Below are positions 1 through 8,250 of a stretch of DNA of 64,000 nt, in pieces. This DNA comes from Ohtaekwangia koreensis. Its GTDB lineage: Bacteria; Bacteroidota; Bacteroidia; Cytophagales; Cyclobacteriaceae. The first letter of the stretch is position 1. Each line of letters starts with the position of its first letter. The stretch spans positions 620,001-684,000 of the forward strand of contig NZ_FUZU01000003.1 of the NCBI RefSeq assembly GCF_900167975.1. Direction: 5' to 3'. The notes beneath the pieces are model-generated. The model made no database searches. It saw only the letters and a program-made list of their open reading frames with translations, and had not been told where the DNA came from. A program made the position numbers and the translations under genes.

Positions 1-120
1 TATATCTGCAACGATCCTGAACAATACCTCGGAAATAATATACCCTCAAAAGAAGTAGTAGCAGAAATTATCAGAGAAGTATTTGAGGAATTTCTAAGCA
101 GCCATGTATCAATGGTATGA
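1..120 (+). CDS. C-terminal end of an unidentified protein (cut by window edge)
   Basis: The first 120 bases read open in frame 1 from the window edge to a TGA at 118-120, giving 39 residues that end in FLSSHVSMV. The fragment is charged and probably helical (segment KEVVAEIIREVFEEF). It is too short to assign to a family. The real gene begins outside the window. Clean reading to a stop, followed by AT-rich non-coding sequence, supports a real 3' end, but chance cannot be excluded. Confidence 0.45.
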   Translation, partial: YICNDPEQYLGNNIPSKEVVAEIIREVFEEFLSSHVSMV

Positions 121-1085
121 GCCCTCAAGTGATCTGCTTAATTATGTTTGCTATAAATGACATTCATGTCATTATTCAATTTTCTCGAATAAACCTCATC
201 ATTGCTCTCGGAGTGTAGTACTCCCATTTGGATAGTTTTTTTTACTAAAAAATCAGTAGCACTAAAAAGGCTGCTTATATCGAAAGATTCCGCATATTAT
301 TATTTGATAAAAGGTTTTCTTCTGATTCCGAAAATCACATTTAGAATATTAACTATATATATCATTTAAAAGGGCTCCTTCAAAGAGCTGGGTAGATTAA
401 CCACTTCGGGCTCATCTTTACAAGATAAAAAAAGATGATAGAGAATATCGATACTGTTACTAAGAAGTATCTTCATAAATGCATTAATTAAGTATTCGGA
501 CACCACACGTTATAAAATTAAATTTCAGATTTAAATGATTGCATTTTATGGCAAACCACTTCGAAAAATCTATAGCGAAAGATTCCAATTCCCATATGGG
601 AGCGATTAATATAATATGGTGTTTTCACATACTTCTTTTTACTAAATGCATTTACGCATTGTATAGCTTCCTGGCCGATGAGCTAACAAAATCTGCGCCT
701 GCAAGCCGCTGATAAAGCGAGGCTTGGAATGGACAATGTCACAAAGAATTTGCATTTGCAAAAATGGCGTATTTGGAAATTATTCGTCACCGGCAAACGC
801 TTTCCAAAATCAGCGTTATTTGATTCGGGTATTAACGGTTACCACAATGCATATCAATATGCACTACAAGGGAACGAACGATATCTAAAGTTCTACAAGA
901 TGCCCCGGACTGTGATCCGTTTGCTTAATAAATACCGGATTATAGGATAGGCGTACTCGCCATGAGTCCTCAAAATATGCTCCAAGTTACAGCAAGAACA
1001 CCATTTGGGACAATTTCGATAATTCAGATATACCTCCGCCCGTACTTTTGAGACAATATCATTGTCCAACAAAATTTTAAATGTT
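121..1085. other. Long AT-rich intergenic stretch
   Basis: About 960 bases between the partial gene and the lipoprotein gene. The composition is AT-rich with many stops in all frames. Apart from the weak 73-codon reading frame at 729-950, which is listed separately, no gene, repeat array or convincing hairpin was seen. Confidence 0.5.
729..950 (+). CDS. Possible small protein, weakly AP2-domain-like
   Basis: An ATG-started reading frame of 73 codons in an otherwise non-coding stretch. The segment WRIWKLFVTGKRF followed by a Gly-Tyr turn and AYQYAL loosely recalls the three strands and helix of a bacterial AP2-type DNA-binding domain as found in some integrases and homing endonucleases. It has no partner gene and no clear ribosome binding site. 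It may be a real orphan, a remnant of a mobile element, or chance. The family resemblance is only an impression from spacing of Trp, Gly-Lys and Ala residues. Confidence 0.25.
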   Translation: MDNVTKNLHLQKWRIWKLFVTGKRFPKSALFDSGINGYHNAYQYALQGNERYLKFYKMPRTVIRLLNKYRIIG

Positions 1086-1748
1086 ATGAAAAACTCCTTC
1101 TTACTGTTTTGTATCCTGCCTTGCTTCATTTCTTGCTCAAACGACGATTCGGACAACGATCCAAATCCGAATCCAGGCCTGGAGATCGGATATCCGCAGG
1201 AATGGGTCTTCACGGCAGGTGGTGAAACGACTCCGCCTACAGATCCTTCAGTAGCCGAATATGATTACATCTACACGAACGGGAGTGCCATGTTTCGCGA
1301 CAACATCCTGAAGTCCTATCCGCTAAGTGATTTAGTTGAAGAGGAAAAATGCCTTTGGTATGTCGCCGAGGCCGGAAAAGTCGACGGAAAAATGAGCTAC
1401 ACCATTCAATTGAATGAAAACAAAAGTCGCTTCCTGGGCGTCGGGATGTCGTCCAACAAGGAGGAGGTACACCTCTATATAGCAAACGGTATTCTTGTTA
1501 CGCCGGTCGGGTCTCAGTCGTATTATGCACCTCCTGATGGCGATGATGGTGCGGAGTATCAATTTTATATTCACAAGATGCCGAGTGTCAATGACGTTAC
1601 AACGGTTGCTATAGAAAGCGCGGGAATGCCGGGATGGTTTATCAGTGACTCTCCTCCGGGATTTAATTATGCGCAGAACATTGTAACCTTTCAGCAGTCA
1701 AAGAATGCCACAGGTGCACCGAAGTGGCAGTGCAGAGGTGCAAATTAA
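1086..1748 (+). CDS. Secreted lipoprotein, possible beta-trefoil fold
   Basis: A 220-residue protein read from ATG 1086. An in-frame TTG lies 24 bases upstream, but the ATG start puts the signal peptide at the N-terminus. That peptide ends in a lipobox (LPCFISC), so the mature protein should be lipid-anchored and exported. An acidic and proline-rich linker (DDSDNDPNPNP) follows, as is common for surface lipoproteins of Bacteroidota. The body has repeated short units such as RFLGVG and PGWFIS that resemble strands of ricin- or IL-1-like beta-trefoil domains; this is a weak inference. No catalytic motif is visible. A strong terminator directly follows, so it is probably a single-gene transcript. 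Confidence 0.75.
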   Translation: MKNSFLLFCILPCFISCSNDDSDNDPNPNPGLEIGYPQEWVFTAGGETTPPTDPSVAEYDYIYTNGSAMFRDNILKSYPLSDLVEEEKCLWYVAEAGKVDGKMSYTIQLNENKSRFLGVGMSSNKEEVHLYIANGILVTPVGSQSYYAPPDGDDGAEYQFYIHKMPSVNDVTTVAIESAGMPGWFISDSPPGFNYAQNIVTFQQSKNATGAPKWQCRGAN

Positions 1749-1754
1749 TCTAAC

Positions 1755-1791
1755 GTGATCTCACAATCATGATATTGTGAGATCACTTTTT
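1755..1791 (+). terminator. Rho-independent terminator of the lipoprotein gene
   Basis: Perfect 13-bp stem: GTGATCTCACAAT at 1755-1767 pairs with ATTGTGAGATCAC at 1774-1786, followed by five T. It begins seven bases after the TAA of the lipoprotein gene. Confidence 0.9.
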
Positions 1792-1862
1792 ACTTCTTTG
1801 TAAATCCAAAATATGCTGTTCACTTTTTAGAGCTGTTATTAAAAAACAAGTCGGCAAAAAAG

Positions 1863-4757
1863 CTATGGCTGGAGAACTTTGTCCGCGAACTGCGATGGCG
1901 TCATACCAGCATAATCTTTAAAACTTTTACTGAAGTGGGAAACATTGTTAAATCCACAATCGTACGCAACTTGGCTAACCTGAGCCCCTTTAACACTCAA
2001 AAGCTGCTTTGCTTTCTCCAACCGAAACTGCTTAATAAACTCCCCGGTAGACTGGCCCGTGAGCGCTTTCAATTTGCGATGTAGTTGCATGCGGCTGAAT
2101 CCGATCTCACGATTGAATTCATCGACGCCAAATTCAGAATTTGAACAAGATTTTTCCAGAACGGAAAGCGCCTTTTGAAGAAACTCAGCATCCAGCGAAG
2201 TCACAACAACATCATTCGGCTGTAGCATAATCTCCTGGCGGTATAAATCCCGGAGTTTTTTACGTTGAACGATCAGGTTTTGAACACGTACTTTTAACTC
2301 CTGCAGGTCAAATGGTTTCACGAGGTAATCATCGGCCCCACGTTGTAAACCTTCAATTTTACTTTGCTGTCCGGCTCGGGCAGTAAGCATCACCACAGGA
2401 ATATGGCTTGTCGTAAAGGTGCTTTTTATTTTTTCACACAGTGTGGTGCCATCCATGCGTGGCATCATGATGTCCGAAATAATTAGATCCGGGAGGAACG
2501 CTTGAGCTAGTTCCCAGGCATGGAGTCCATCTTCGGCCTCAACAATTCTATAATCGCGCTTCAAGGTGTCACGGATAAACGATCGCATGTCGGCGTTATC
2601 CTCAGCGATTAAAAGGATGGGCAATTCTTCGTTTTCTGTCTCTGTCAGTTTTTCTTCGGCGCTTTTTACAGATTCACGATACCTCGGGTCTACCATGTCT
2701 TTCTTTCCGCTTGCCTGAGTAAAATCGTCAGCATGGTAATGTTCCCGGTCAACAGGCACGGCAAGTATAAACTCGCTACCTTTGCCTTCAGTGCTAATCA
2801 CCTGCAAAGAACCTTTGTGCGTTTCGGCCAATTCCTTTGCGAGGGCCAACCCGATACCCGTACCTTCCCTGAAACGGGTAGACGATGTATCAACCTGATA
2901 GAACCTGTCAAAAACAAATGGAATATGCGCACTCGAAATTCCAATACCATTGTCGCGGATGCGGATAACAAGATCCGATGGCTTGCGTACCTCAACATCT
3001 ACACGTCCTCCGTCTGGCGTAAATTTGAATGCATTCGAAAGCAGGTTGTAGATGATCTTTTCAATTTTATCGCGGTCGACCACACCAGCGCCATTCCCGT
3101 CATCGAACATGATGTGATATTCCATTTGGCGTTGATCCGCCTGTGATTGGAATGCAGAACAAAGCGTAGCTATAAAACGGCGAAGATCCGTTTCCTCAAG
3201 ATGCAATCTCATTTTACCAGATTCAAGCCGAGATAAGTCCAGTAACTGATTGATCAGCCCATGAAGCCGCGTCGCATTACGATACATCATATCAATATCT
3301 GATCTCGAAAGGTTGCTATCAGGTTCCGAAAGACTTTTCTGCAATGGACTCAGTATTAAACTAAGTGGCGTACGAAACTCATGAGAGATGTTGGCAAAAA
3401 AACTGGACTTAACAGCATCTAGTTGCTTTAACTTTTCAGCGCTGCGTTGTTTAATTCGGTAACGATTATAGAGCAGAGCAATGAGCAAGAAGGCGAGCAA
3501 AGAAATTCCTATGAGATAAATTCGTTGCGTACGCTGTTTTTCGAGTTGTAACGACTTGATCTCATTGTCAGCATGAAGATTTGAAATCTCGTTTTCCTTT
3601 TTTTGACTTTGATATTTTGCTTCAAGCTTATCAGCGGCTTCTTTGTTGTGAAGAATATCCAGACTGTCTTTCATTGCCACGTAGCGAATATAATTCTCAT
3701 GCGCCTGCCGATACTGCTTTAGCTCACTGTAGATATCGCTCTTATTCTGATACCCATCCATGACCAATGCCTGAACGTTTTTCTTTTTCGCGAAAAACAT
3801 TCCCGAATCAATGTACACAAGAGCCAATTCAAGTTTCTTCAGGTTATAAAAAGTGATCGCTGCTGCAGTGAAGTCATAGGCGATTCCTACCGAGTCTGGA
3901 ATTGTCCTTTTTATTCTGAGCGCATCGAAATAATAATCGAGCGCACGATTGTATTTGCCCAGTTCAAAATAAATATTTCCAACATTGGTGTACGTCTCGC
4001 CAAATTCGCGCTTTTCACCTAGCTTTTGATATAAGCCCGAGGCTGTTGCGTACCTTTTCAACGCTTCATCAAATCGTTTTTGTTTGCGATAAATCCGGCC
4101 GAGCAACCTGTTGGCATAAGCGACAGAAGCGTCTTTGTTTGCCTTTTCAGCAATTTCAAGAGCTTTCAAAGCATAAGCTTCTGCTTTGTCCGTGTTCCCT
4201 AGAATGTTTAGAATGTTCCCTAGGTTAGACAGACTCTGCGTCAATTCGTCATTACTTTTATATTGTTCAAAGATCGCAGTGGCCTTAATGTAATTTTCCA
4301 CCGCAACTGTAAAGTTATTCTCCTCTTTCTCCACATTGCCCAGCATGTTGTAGAGTAGTCCAAGCTTTAGCGCTTCGTTTTGAGCCTTGGCTGTCACAAT
4401 ACCTTGGCCTAAAACATTACGGGCGGAATCCAGTTTTTGTTGCCGTAGATATACGATACCAAGTTCTAGGTACGCATCCGTTAACAAAGCTGAAAGCTCT
4501 TCGGCAACCCCACTTTTGATAGCATCCTTTAATGTTGCCTCCGCGTCTTTGTAATTACTGGTCTTGGAATACAAAGCCCCGAGGTGTGTAAGGCTGATAA
4601 TGATTTGCTTATTATCTCCCTTTTGCTTGGCTTGATTCAATGCCTGTTTAGTTGCAGCTATTTCCGAATTGGAATCCTCTTGGAGTGAGTTGGAAGATTT
4701 TTTTTGCGCGTGCATTAACGTAGCCATCAGGCAAAACGCAATTGTAGCGACAATCAT
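1863..4757 (-). CDS. Hybrid two-component regulator: TPR sensor, histidine kinase, receiver, AraC output
   Basis: The protein has 964 residues from ATG 4757, where a signal peptide begins (MIVATIAFCLMATLMHA). A TTG 48 bases upstream is in frame but less likely. Order of parts: signal peptide; periplasmic TPR repeats to about residue 380; one membrane helix near 409-431; HisKA domain with the phospho-acceptor His in NISHEFRTP near 456; HATPase with the N-box NLLSNAFKFTP near 562; receiver with Asp in ISDIMMP near 762; C-terminal AraC helix-turn-helix (869-964). The architecture is that of Bacteroidota one-protein hybrid regulators, but with TPRs in place of the usual beta-propeller sensor. The stimulus is unknown. 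It lies downstream of the peptide cluster on the same strand but is separated by more than 600 bases, so a regulatory link is possible and unproven. Confidence 0.9.
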   Translation of the reverse strand: MIVATIAFCLMATLMHAQKKSSNSLQEDSNSEIAATKQALNQAKQKGDNKQIIISLTHLGALYSKTSNYKDAEATLKDAIKSGVAEELSALLTDAYLELGIVYLRQQKLDSARNVLGQGIVTAKAQNEALKLGLLYNMLGNVEKEENNFTVAVENYIKATAIFEQYKSNDELTQSLSNLGNILNILGNTDKAEAYALKALEIAEKANKDASVAYANRLLGRIYRKQKRFDEALKRYATASGLYQKLGEKREFGETYTNVGNIYFELGKYNRALDYYFDALRIKRTIPDSVGIAYDFTAAAITFYNLKKLELALVYIDSGMFFAKKKNVQALVMDGYQNKSDIYSELKQYRQAHENYIRYVAMKDSLDILHNKEAADKLEAKYQSQKKENEISNLHADNEIKSLQLEKQRTQRIYLIGISLLAFLLIALLYNRYRIKQRSAEKLKQLDAVKSSFFANISHEFRTPLSLILSPLQKSLSEPDSNLSRSDIDMMYRNATRLHGLINQLLDLSRLESGKMRLHLEETDLRRFIATLCSAFQSQADQRQMEYHIMFDDGNGAGVVDRDKIEKIIYNLLSNAFKFTPDGGRVDVEVRKPSDLVIRIRDNGIGISSAHIPFVFDRFYQVDTSSTRFREGTGIGLALAKELAETHKGSLQVISTEGKGSEFILAVPVDREHYHADDFTQASGKKDMVDPRYRESVKSAEEKLTETENEELPILLIAEDNADMRSFIRDTLKRDYRIVEAEDGLHAWELAQAFLPDLIISDIMMPRMDGTTLCEKIKSTFTTSHIPVVMLTARAGQQSKIEGLQRGADDYLVKPFDLQELKVRVQNLIVQRKKLRDLYRQEIMLQPNDVVVTSLDAEFLQKALSVLEKSCSNSEFGVDEFNREIGFSRMQLHRKLKALTGQSTGEFIKQFRLEKAKQLLSVKGAQVSQVAYDCGFNNVSHFSKSFKDYAGMTPSQFADKVLQP

Positions 4758-5380
4758 TTTTATGATGACACGGTCTGCACGTCGAGGGTAGAAATTTGGG
4801 GTCAAGCGCGATGAGGGTATAATGCTAAGCTAGTAGAAACCGCGTTTGGAAGCAATGACCAGTGCATTGAAAACAGCGCCGGCAATAAGATTTAGTCTGT
4901 GATGCTAATAGCAGTATATTTCTTTGTGCCTGCATAAAAAACAGTCAATTAGATATCAACTGTGCCTGCATGACTTATAGACTTGTTGACAGCTGTACTA
5001 TTCACTCGCATTGCTTTGGTCCTTGAGTACGAAGATAAATTGATTCAACACCAAATTCCAATTGCATATTGCCGCGTTGATATCCTTACGGAAGAAACAA
5101 AAATGCTGGTTATACTATTTACTATATACATCCACGGACACGTGACTCACTCGGCGGCTATAACAGCTTTTGTTTGCGTTATTTATAAATATTAATTGCT
5201 GTCCCGTTAGTATACTACAAACTGTCCAATAGAGTTACACCCTTGCCATATCCTGTGCATGTTTCCAAAACAGAAAATAGGAGATAAATGATTTTTGAAG
5301 TGACCCTGTTGGTGGCAAGTACTAAATCAAAATATTCAAGAGAAGCTTGCTAGCTCTTAATTTCAGGTAGTGTTTTTGAT
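4758..5380. other. Intergenic region between regulator and ABC exporter
   Basis: About 620 bases with no convincing gene. A 70-codon frame at 4983-5195 has no features of a real protein. The part just upstream of 4757 should hold the promoter of the hybrid regulator, and the right part the 3' end of the cluster transcript. I see no strong terminator hairpin. Confidence 0.5.
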
Positions 5381-7141
5381 TTATTTCACTACAACTTGGC
5401 TGAGACGATTCTTCATTGATAAAGAATTGCCAGTATTAAATTGATTTTTAAACAGTTCAAAAAAATATCCTTTTCTCGCGATCAAGTCCTCGAGTGAGCC
5501 TTGTTCAACGATTCTTCCATTTTCAAGATATATAATTTCGTCAGCAAACCCAAGAGCGCTAAGGCGGTGTGTAATCGTAATGAGTGTACTTATTTTACAG
5601 GTATCGATCAGAAATCGATATATACTTTCCTCACTGGCAGCGTCAATTTCCGAGGTTGCCTCGTCGAGTACGAGCAAATCCGGATGGCGGACGGCTGAGC
5701 GCGCAATTGCAATTTTTTGTTTTTGTCCTCCACTTAGCTGCGATCCTCTTTCTCCAAAGGAGCGCACCGATAGGTCAGTACCCGCCTCATCCTGCAGCCG
5801 TATCTGCTGAAGTATATCTGTTAAATTTTCTATGCTAGAGTTATCATTACCATAGGAGAAATTCTCCTGTAACGTACCATTGATGATAAAGTATTCCTGT
5901 GAGCAAATGCTATAGGAGTTCATCCATTGCATCATCGGTATATCTTTTAAGTCCTGTCCATCAACAAAGATACTTCCCCGTTTAGGTTCGATAATTTTAC
6001 TCATTAAGTCTGCCAGCGTTGTTTTCCCACTACCACTGGTGCCCACAAGCGCATAATGTTTACCGGCTTTAAAAGTAAAATTAAAGTCCTGCAATATCGG
6101 TTTATCGGCGTGCGCAAAACTGATATTACGAAACTCGACTGCATTAAATGGTTTAGAAAACATGGTTAACTCACCTTCCAGGTTTTGCTGCGGAGGTTCA
6201 TCAAAGAGTTCAAAGAGTCGTTTGATAGAAACCGAAGTTTTTACAAGGTCTACATATAGGTTAACGACATTGCGCAAAGGCTCATGCAGTTTATTGGCAT
6301 ATTGCAGAAAGGCTATAAGTGTACCCACGGTCATGGCATCCTGTAGTACAAGCTTTCCCCCGTAGGCCAGCACTACGAGTGGAATGAGGGCGAGTAGAAA
6401 AACAGACAACCCGTTTGAAGCGGATGACAAGACTGTTGAATGAAGGTTGAGTTTCACGATTTCAGAGATTCTGGAATCCATTGTTTGATTTTCCGAACGA
6501 TAGCCGTTAAACAACTTTATGAACTTAATATTGGAAAATCGCTCGGTCAAGAAAGCCATCAAATCAGATTCTTCGCGTCGGGTTTTTTCCACAACGCGTT
6601 TGATGGAAGGTGAAAACAATTTCATCACCATCAAAAGAAGCGGGTACAATATCGATACCACCAGAAACAATTTCATATCGAGCACAATCATCAACACGAT
6701 TAAAGCAATGATGGTAATGATGTTATTAATCATGCTGATCACCGTACCCGTGAATGCTCTGCGTACCTGTCCCACTTCATTGTTTATTTTATAAACGATG
6801 GTGCCCACACTCTGGCTGCGAAAAAACTGAATCGGTAATTTTAGCATGTGAGCAAATAAACTTGTTGTCAGGGTAACGGTAATTTTATTACTGATCCAGG
6901 TATATAGGTAGTCTGCCAAAAAGCCTGCTATAATGCGGAGTATATAAATCGCTGTCAACGTAAAGATTATGTTGAGCAGCAGATCGTAATTGCGCTCGCC
7001 AAAAACTTTGTCGATAATAATTTTTAAAAAAAATGGTGTTACAAGCGATCCTAAATTTCCAATGAGTAGTAAAACCAGAAGCAGCAATCCATATCCTTGA
7101 TAAGGTTTAAAAAATCCATAAAACCGCAACCATATACGCAT
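5381..7141 (-). CDS. ABC exporter, fused membrane and ATPase domains (peptide type)
   Basis: A 586-residue half-transporter. Residues 1-310 hold about six membrane helices of the ABC type-I exporter fold. The C-terminal ATPase has Walker A GTSGSGKTT (367-375), signature LSGGQ (469-473), Walker B LLVLDEA (488-494) and the switch His in ITITHRL. There is no N-terminal C39 peptidase domain, so this exporter does not itself cut a leader; proteases elsewhere in the cluster would have to. It is the last gene of the minus-strand peptide cluster, 12 bases after the JmjC-type gene. In that setting it is the likely exporter, and perhaps the self-protection pump, for the modified peptide. No membrane-fusion partner is adjacent. 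A lipid or drug flippase role cannot be excluded by sequence alone. Confidence 0.9.
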   Translation of the reverse strand: MRIWLRFYGFFKPYQGYGLLLLVLLLIGNLGSLVTPFFLKIIIDKVFGERNYDLLLNIIFTLTAIYILRIIAGFLADYLYTWISNKITVTLTTSLFAHMLKLPIQFFRSQSVGTIVYKINNEVGQVRRAFTGTVISMINNIITIIALIVLMIVLDMKLFLVVSILYPLLLMVMKLFSPSIKRVVEKTRREESDLMAFLTERFSNIKFIKLFNGYRSENQTMDSRISEIVKLNLHSTVLSSASNGLSVFLLALIPLVVLAYGGKLVLQDAMTVGTLIAFLQYANKLHEPLRNVVNLYVDLVKTSVSIKRLFELFDEPPQQNLEGELTMFSKPFNAVEFRNISFAHADKPILQDFNFTFKAGKHYALVGTSGSGKTTLADLMSKIIEPKRGSIFVDGQDLKDIPMMQWMNSYSICSQEYFIINGTLQENFSYGNDNSSIENLTDILQQIRLQDEAGTDLSVRSFGERGSQLSGGQKQKIAIARSAVRHPDLLVLDEATSEIDAASEESIYRFLIDTCKISTLITITHRLSALGFADEIIYLENGRIVEQGSLEDLIARKGYFFELFKNQFNTGNSLSMKNRLSQVVVK

Positions 7142-7153
7142 CGCTATATTTAT

Positions 7154-7987
7154 TTAATTCCAGACAACGTCCTGGTAGGCATCTCGGATGGCAACCATTT
7201 TATGATAGGCGTTCCACATATTCTGACGGGCAAAGGATTGGAGGACGCGCTGGTAATTCTCGTGATTGATAAAATTCTCGGACAACGCTATACAAGGCTT
7301 TAGTAACAACACGGCATGCCATATACCACCGGGGCAGTATACGAGCTCGCCAGGCCGCTGTATATATATCAACGGAGCAGCCTTGCGAAAAAGTGGAAAA
7401 GCATCCCAATCGGGAGTAAAAGGGTTAACGCGACCCTGGTATAAAAAAGGCTCATCAGAATTCAAGAAGAAAACCCAAAGCTTTTCTCCTTCAAAGAGAG
7501 CATTCCAAAAACTTGTTCCCCATATATCAACGTGCAGCGGGCTGAGCGCATGCGCAGGGCCTAAGTATAAATTTGACAGATTTATTTTCCGTTCTTCCTG
7601 CGCATGCTCCTGGTACCACCGACGATACCAGCATGGGAAATACTGATCCACCGGATACTCCGATCGCATATCCGTGGCCAAATGCAGCGAAGTTTTAGCA
7701 TAGTATGGATTAGGCTCATCACACTCCCGCATATATTTTATATAGTTCTTAAGGGAGGTCCTTATAAATTTAGACTGGCCATCTTCCATACGATCGGCCA
7801 GGATCATATGATCACCATGGCGGTCTTCAAAAAAATGTGTATTCCATTTGGGATATGCCGGCCATTGTTCCATGATGGAAGTAAACACCACCGGGGCTTT
7901 ATTCAACTGATCCCGTGAGAACGTGGACGTATGCTCCAGTGAATCAAACATCGCATAACAATCCAGCAGGTGCTTATAAGGTTTCAT
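7154..7987 (-). CDS. JmjC/cupin_8-type Fe(II)/2-oxoglutarate oxygenase
   Basis: A 277-residue protein with the facial iron triad of JmjC hydroxylases: His152 and Asp154 in SPLHVDIWGTSF and His224 in CPGGIWHAV. The segment EGEKLWVFF after the first ligand pair and RPGELVYCPGG before the last are typical of the cupin_8/JMJD6-FIH-like group. Such enzymes hydroxylate side chains of proteins or peptides using 2-oxoglutarate and oxygen. It differs in type from the three cupin_4-like paralogues at the other end of the cluster, so it probably acts on another residue. Its first 14 bases overlap the end of the carrier-like gene, which suggests coupled translation. The substrate is inferred to be the cluster's precursor peptide. 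Confidence 0.85.
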   Translation of the reverse strand: MKPYKHLLDCYAMFDSLEHTSTFSRDQLNKAPVVFTSIMEQWPAYPKWNTHFFEDRHGDHMILADRMEDGQSKFIRTSLKNYIKYMRECDEPNPYYAKTSLHLATDMRSEYPVDQYFPCWYRRWYQEHAQEERKINLSNLYLGPAHALSPLHVDIWGTSFWNALFEGEKLWVFFLNSDEPFLYQGRVNPFTPDWDAFPLFRKAAPLIYIQRPGELVYCPGGIWHAVLLLKPCIALSENFINHENYQRVLQSFARQNMWNAYHKMVAIRDAYQDVVWN

Positions 7988-8246
7988 AAGCGTATTTGTT
8001 GATCACACGAATCATGTGATTGAGATCCGAAAAGAAAAAATAGTCTACTTCACAATCGGGTATATCAATGCGATAACGACTTTCAATAAAATTTACCCAG
8101 CCGATGGCTGTATCTTCCTTTTGTACAAAGAAAGACAGCAGGTTAAGTTCGAGCAACGAGTCGGTAAATTTGGTATCAATCAGAAGATGGCTCCGCAAGG
8201 CGAGTAGCGCATCTGATTTCTCAAGGGGTACTGCTGGTATACTCAT
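7974..8246 (-). CDS. Acyl-carrier-protein-like protein lacking the phosphopantetheine serine
   Basis: A 90-residue acidic protein. The C-terminal half (VNFIESRYRIDIPD, then a final helix MIRVINKY) fits helices II-III of acyl carrier proteins, where LEExFxxEIPD is conserved. When aligned on that block, the position of the Asp-Ser-Leu attachment site reads Lys-Glu-Asp, so the serine that carries phosphopantetheine is absent. Either this is a non-acylated carrier-fold scaffold or the likeness is only structural. It sits between the FtsX permease gene (5 bases away) and the JmjC gene (14-base overlap), in the same cluster as an acyltransferase. The family call is my own alignment by eye and is moderately uncertain. 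Confidence 0.5.
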   Translation of the reverse strand: MSIPAVPLEKSDALLALRSHLLIDTKFTDSLLELNLLSFFVQKEDTAIGWVNFIESRYRIDIPDCEVDYFFFSDLNHMIRVINKYAYETL

Positions 8247-8250
8247 GACA

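Noticed and set aside
4983-5195. 70-codon plus-strand frame
   Set aside because: Lies in AT-rich intergenic DNA, has no domain, signal or neighbour that supports it, and its composition looks random.
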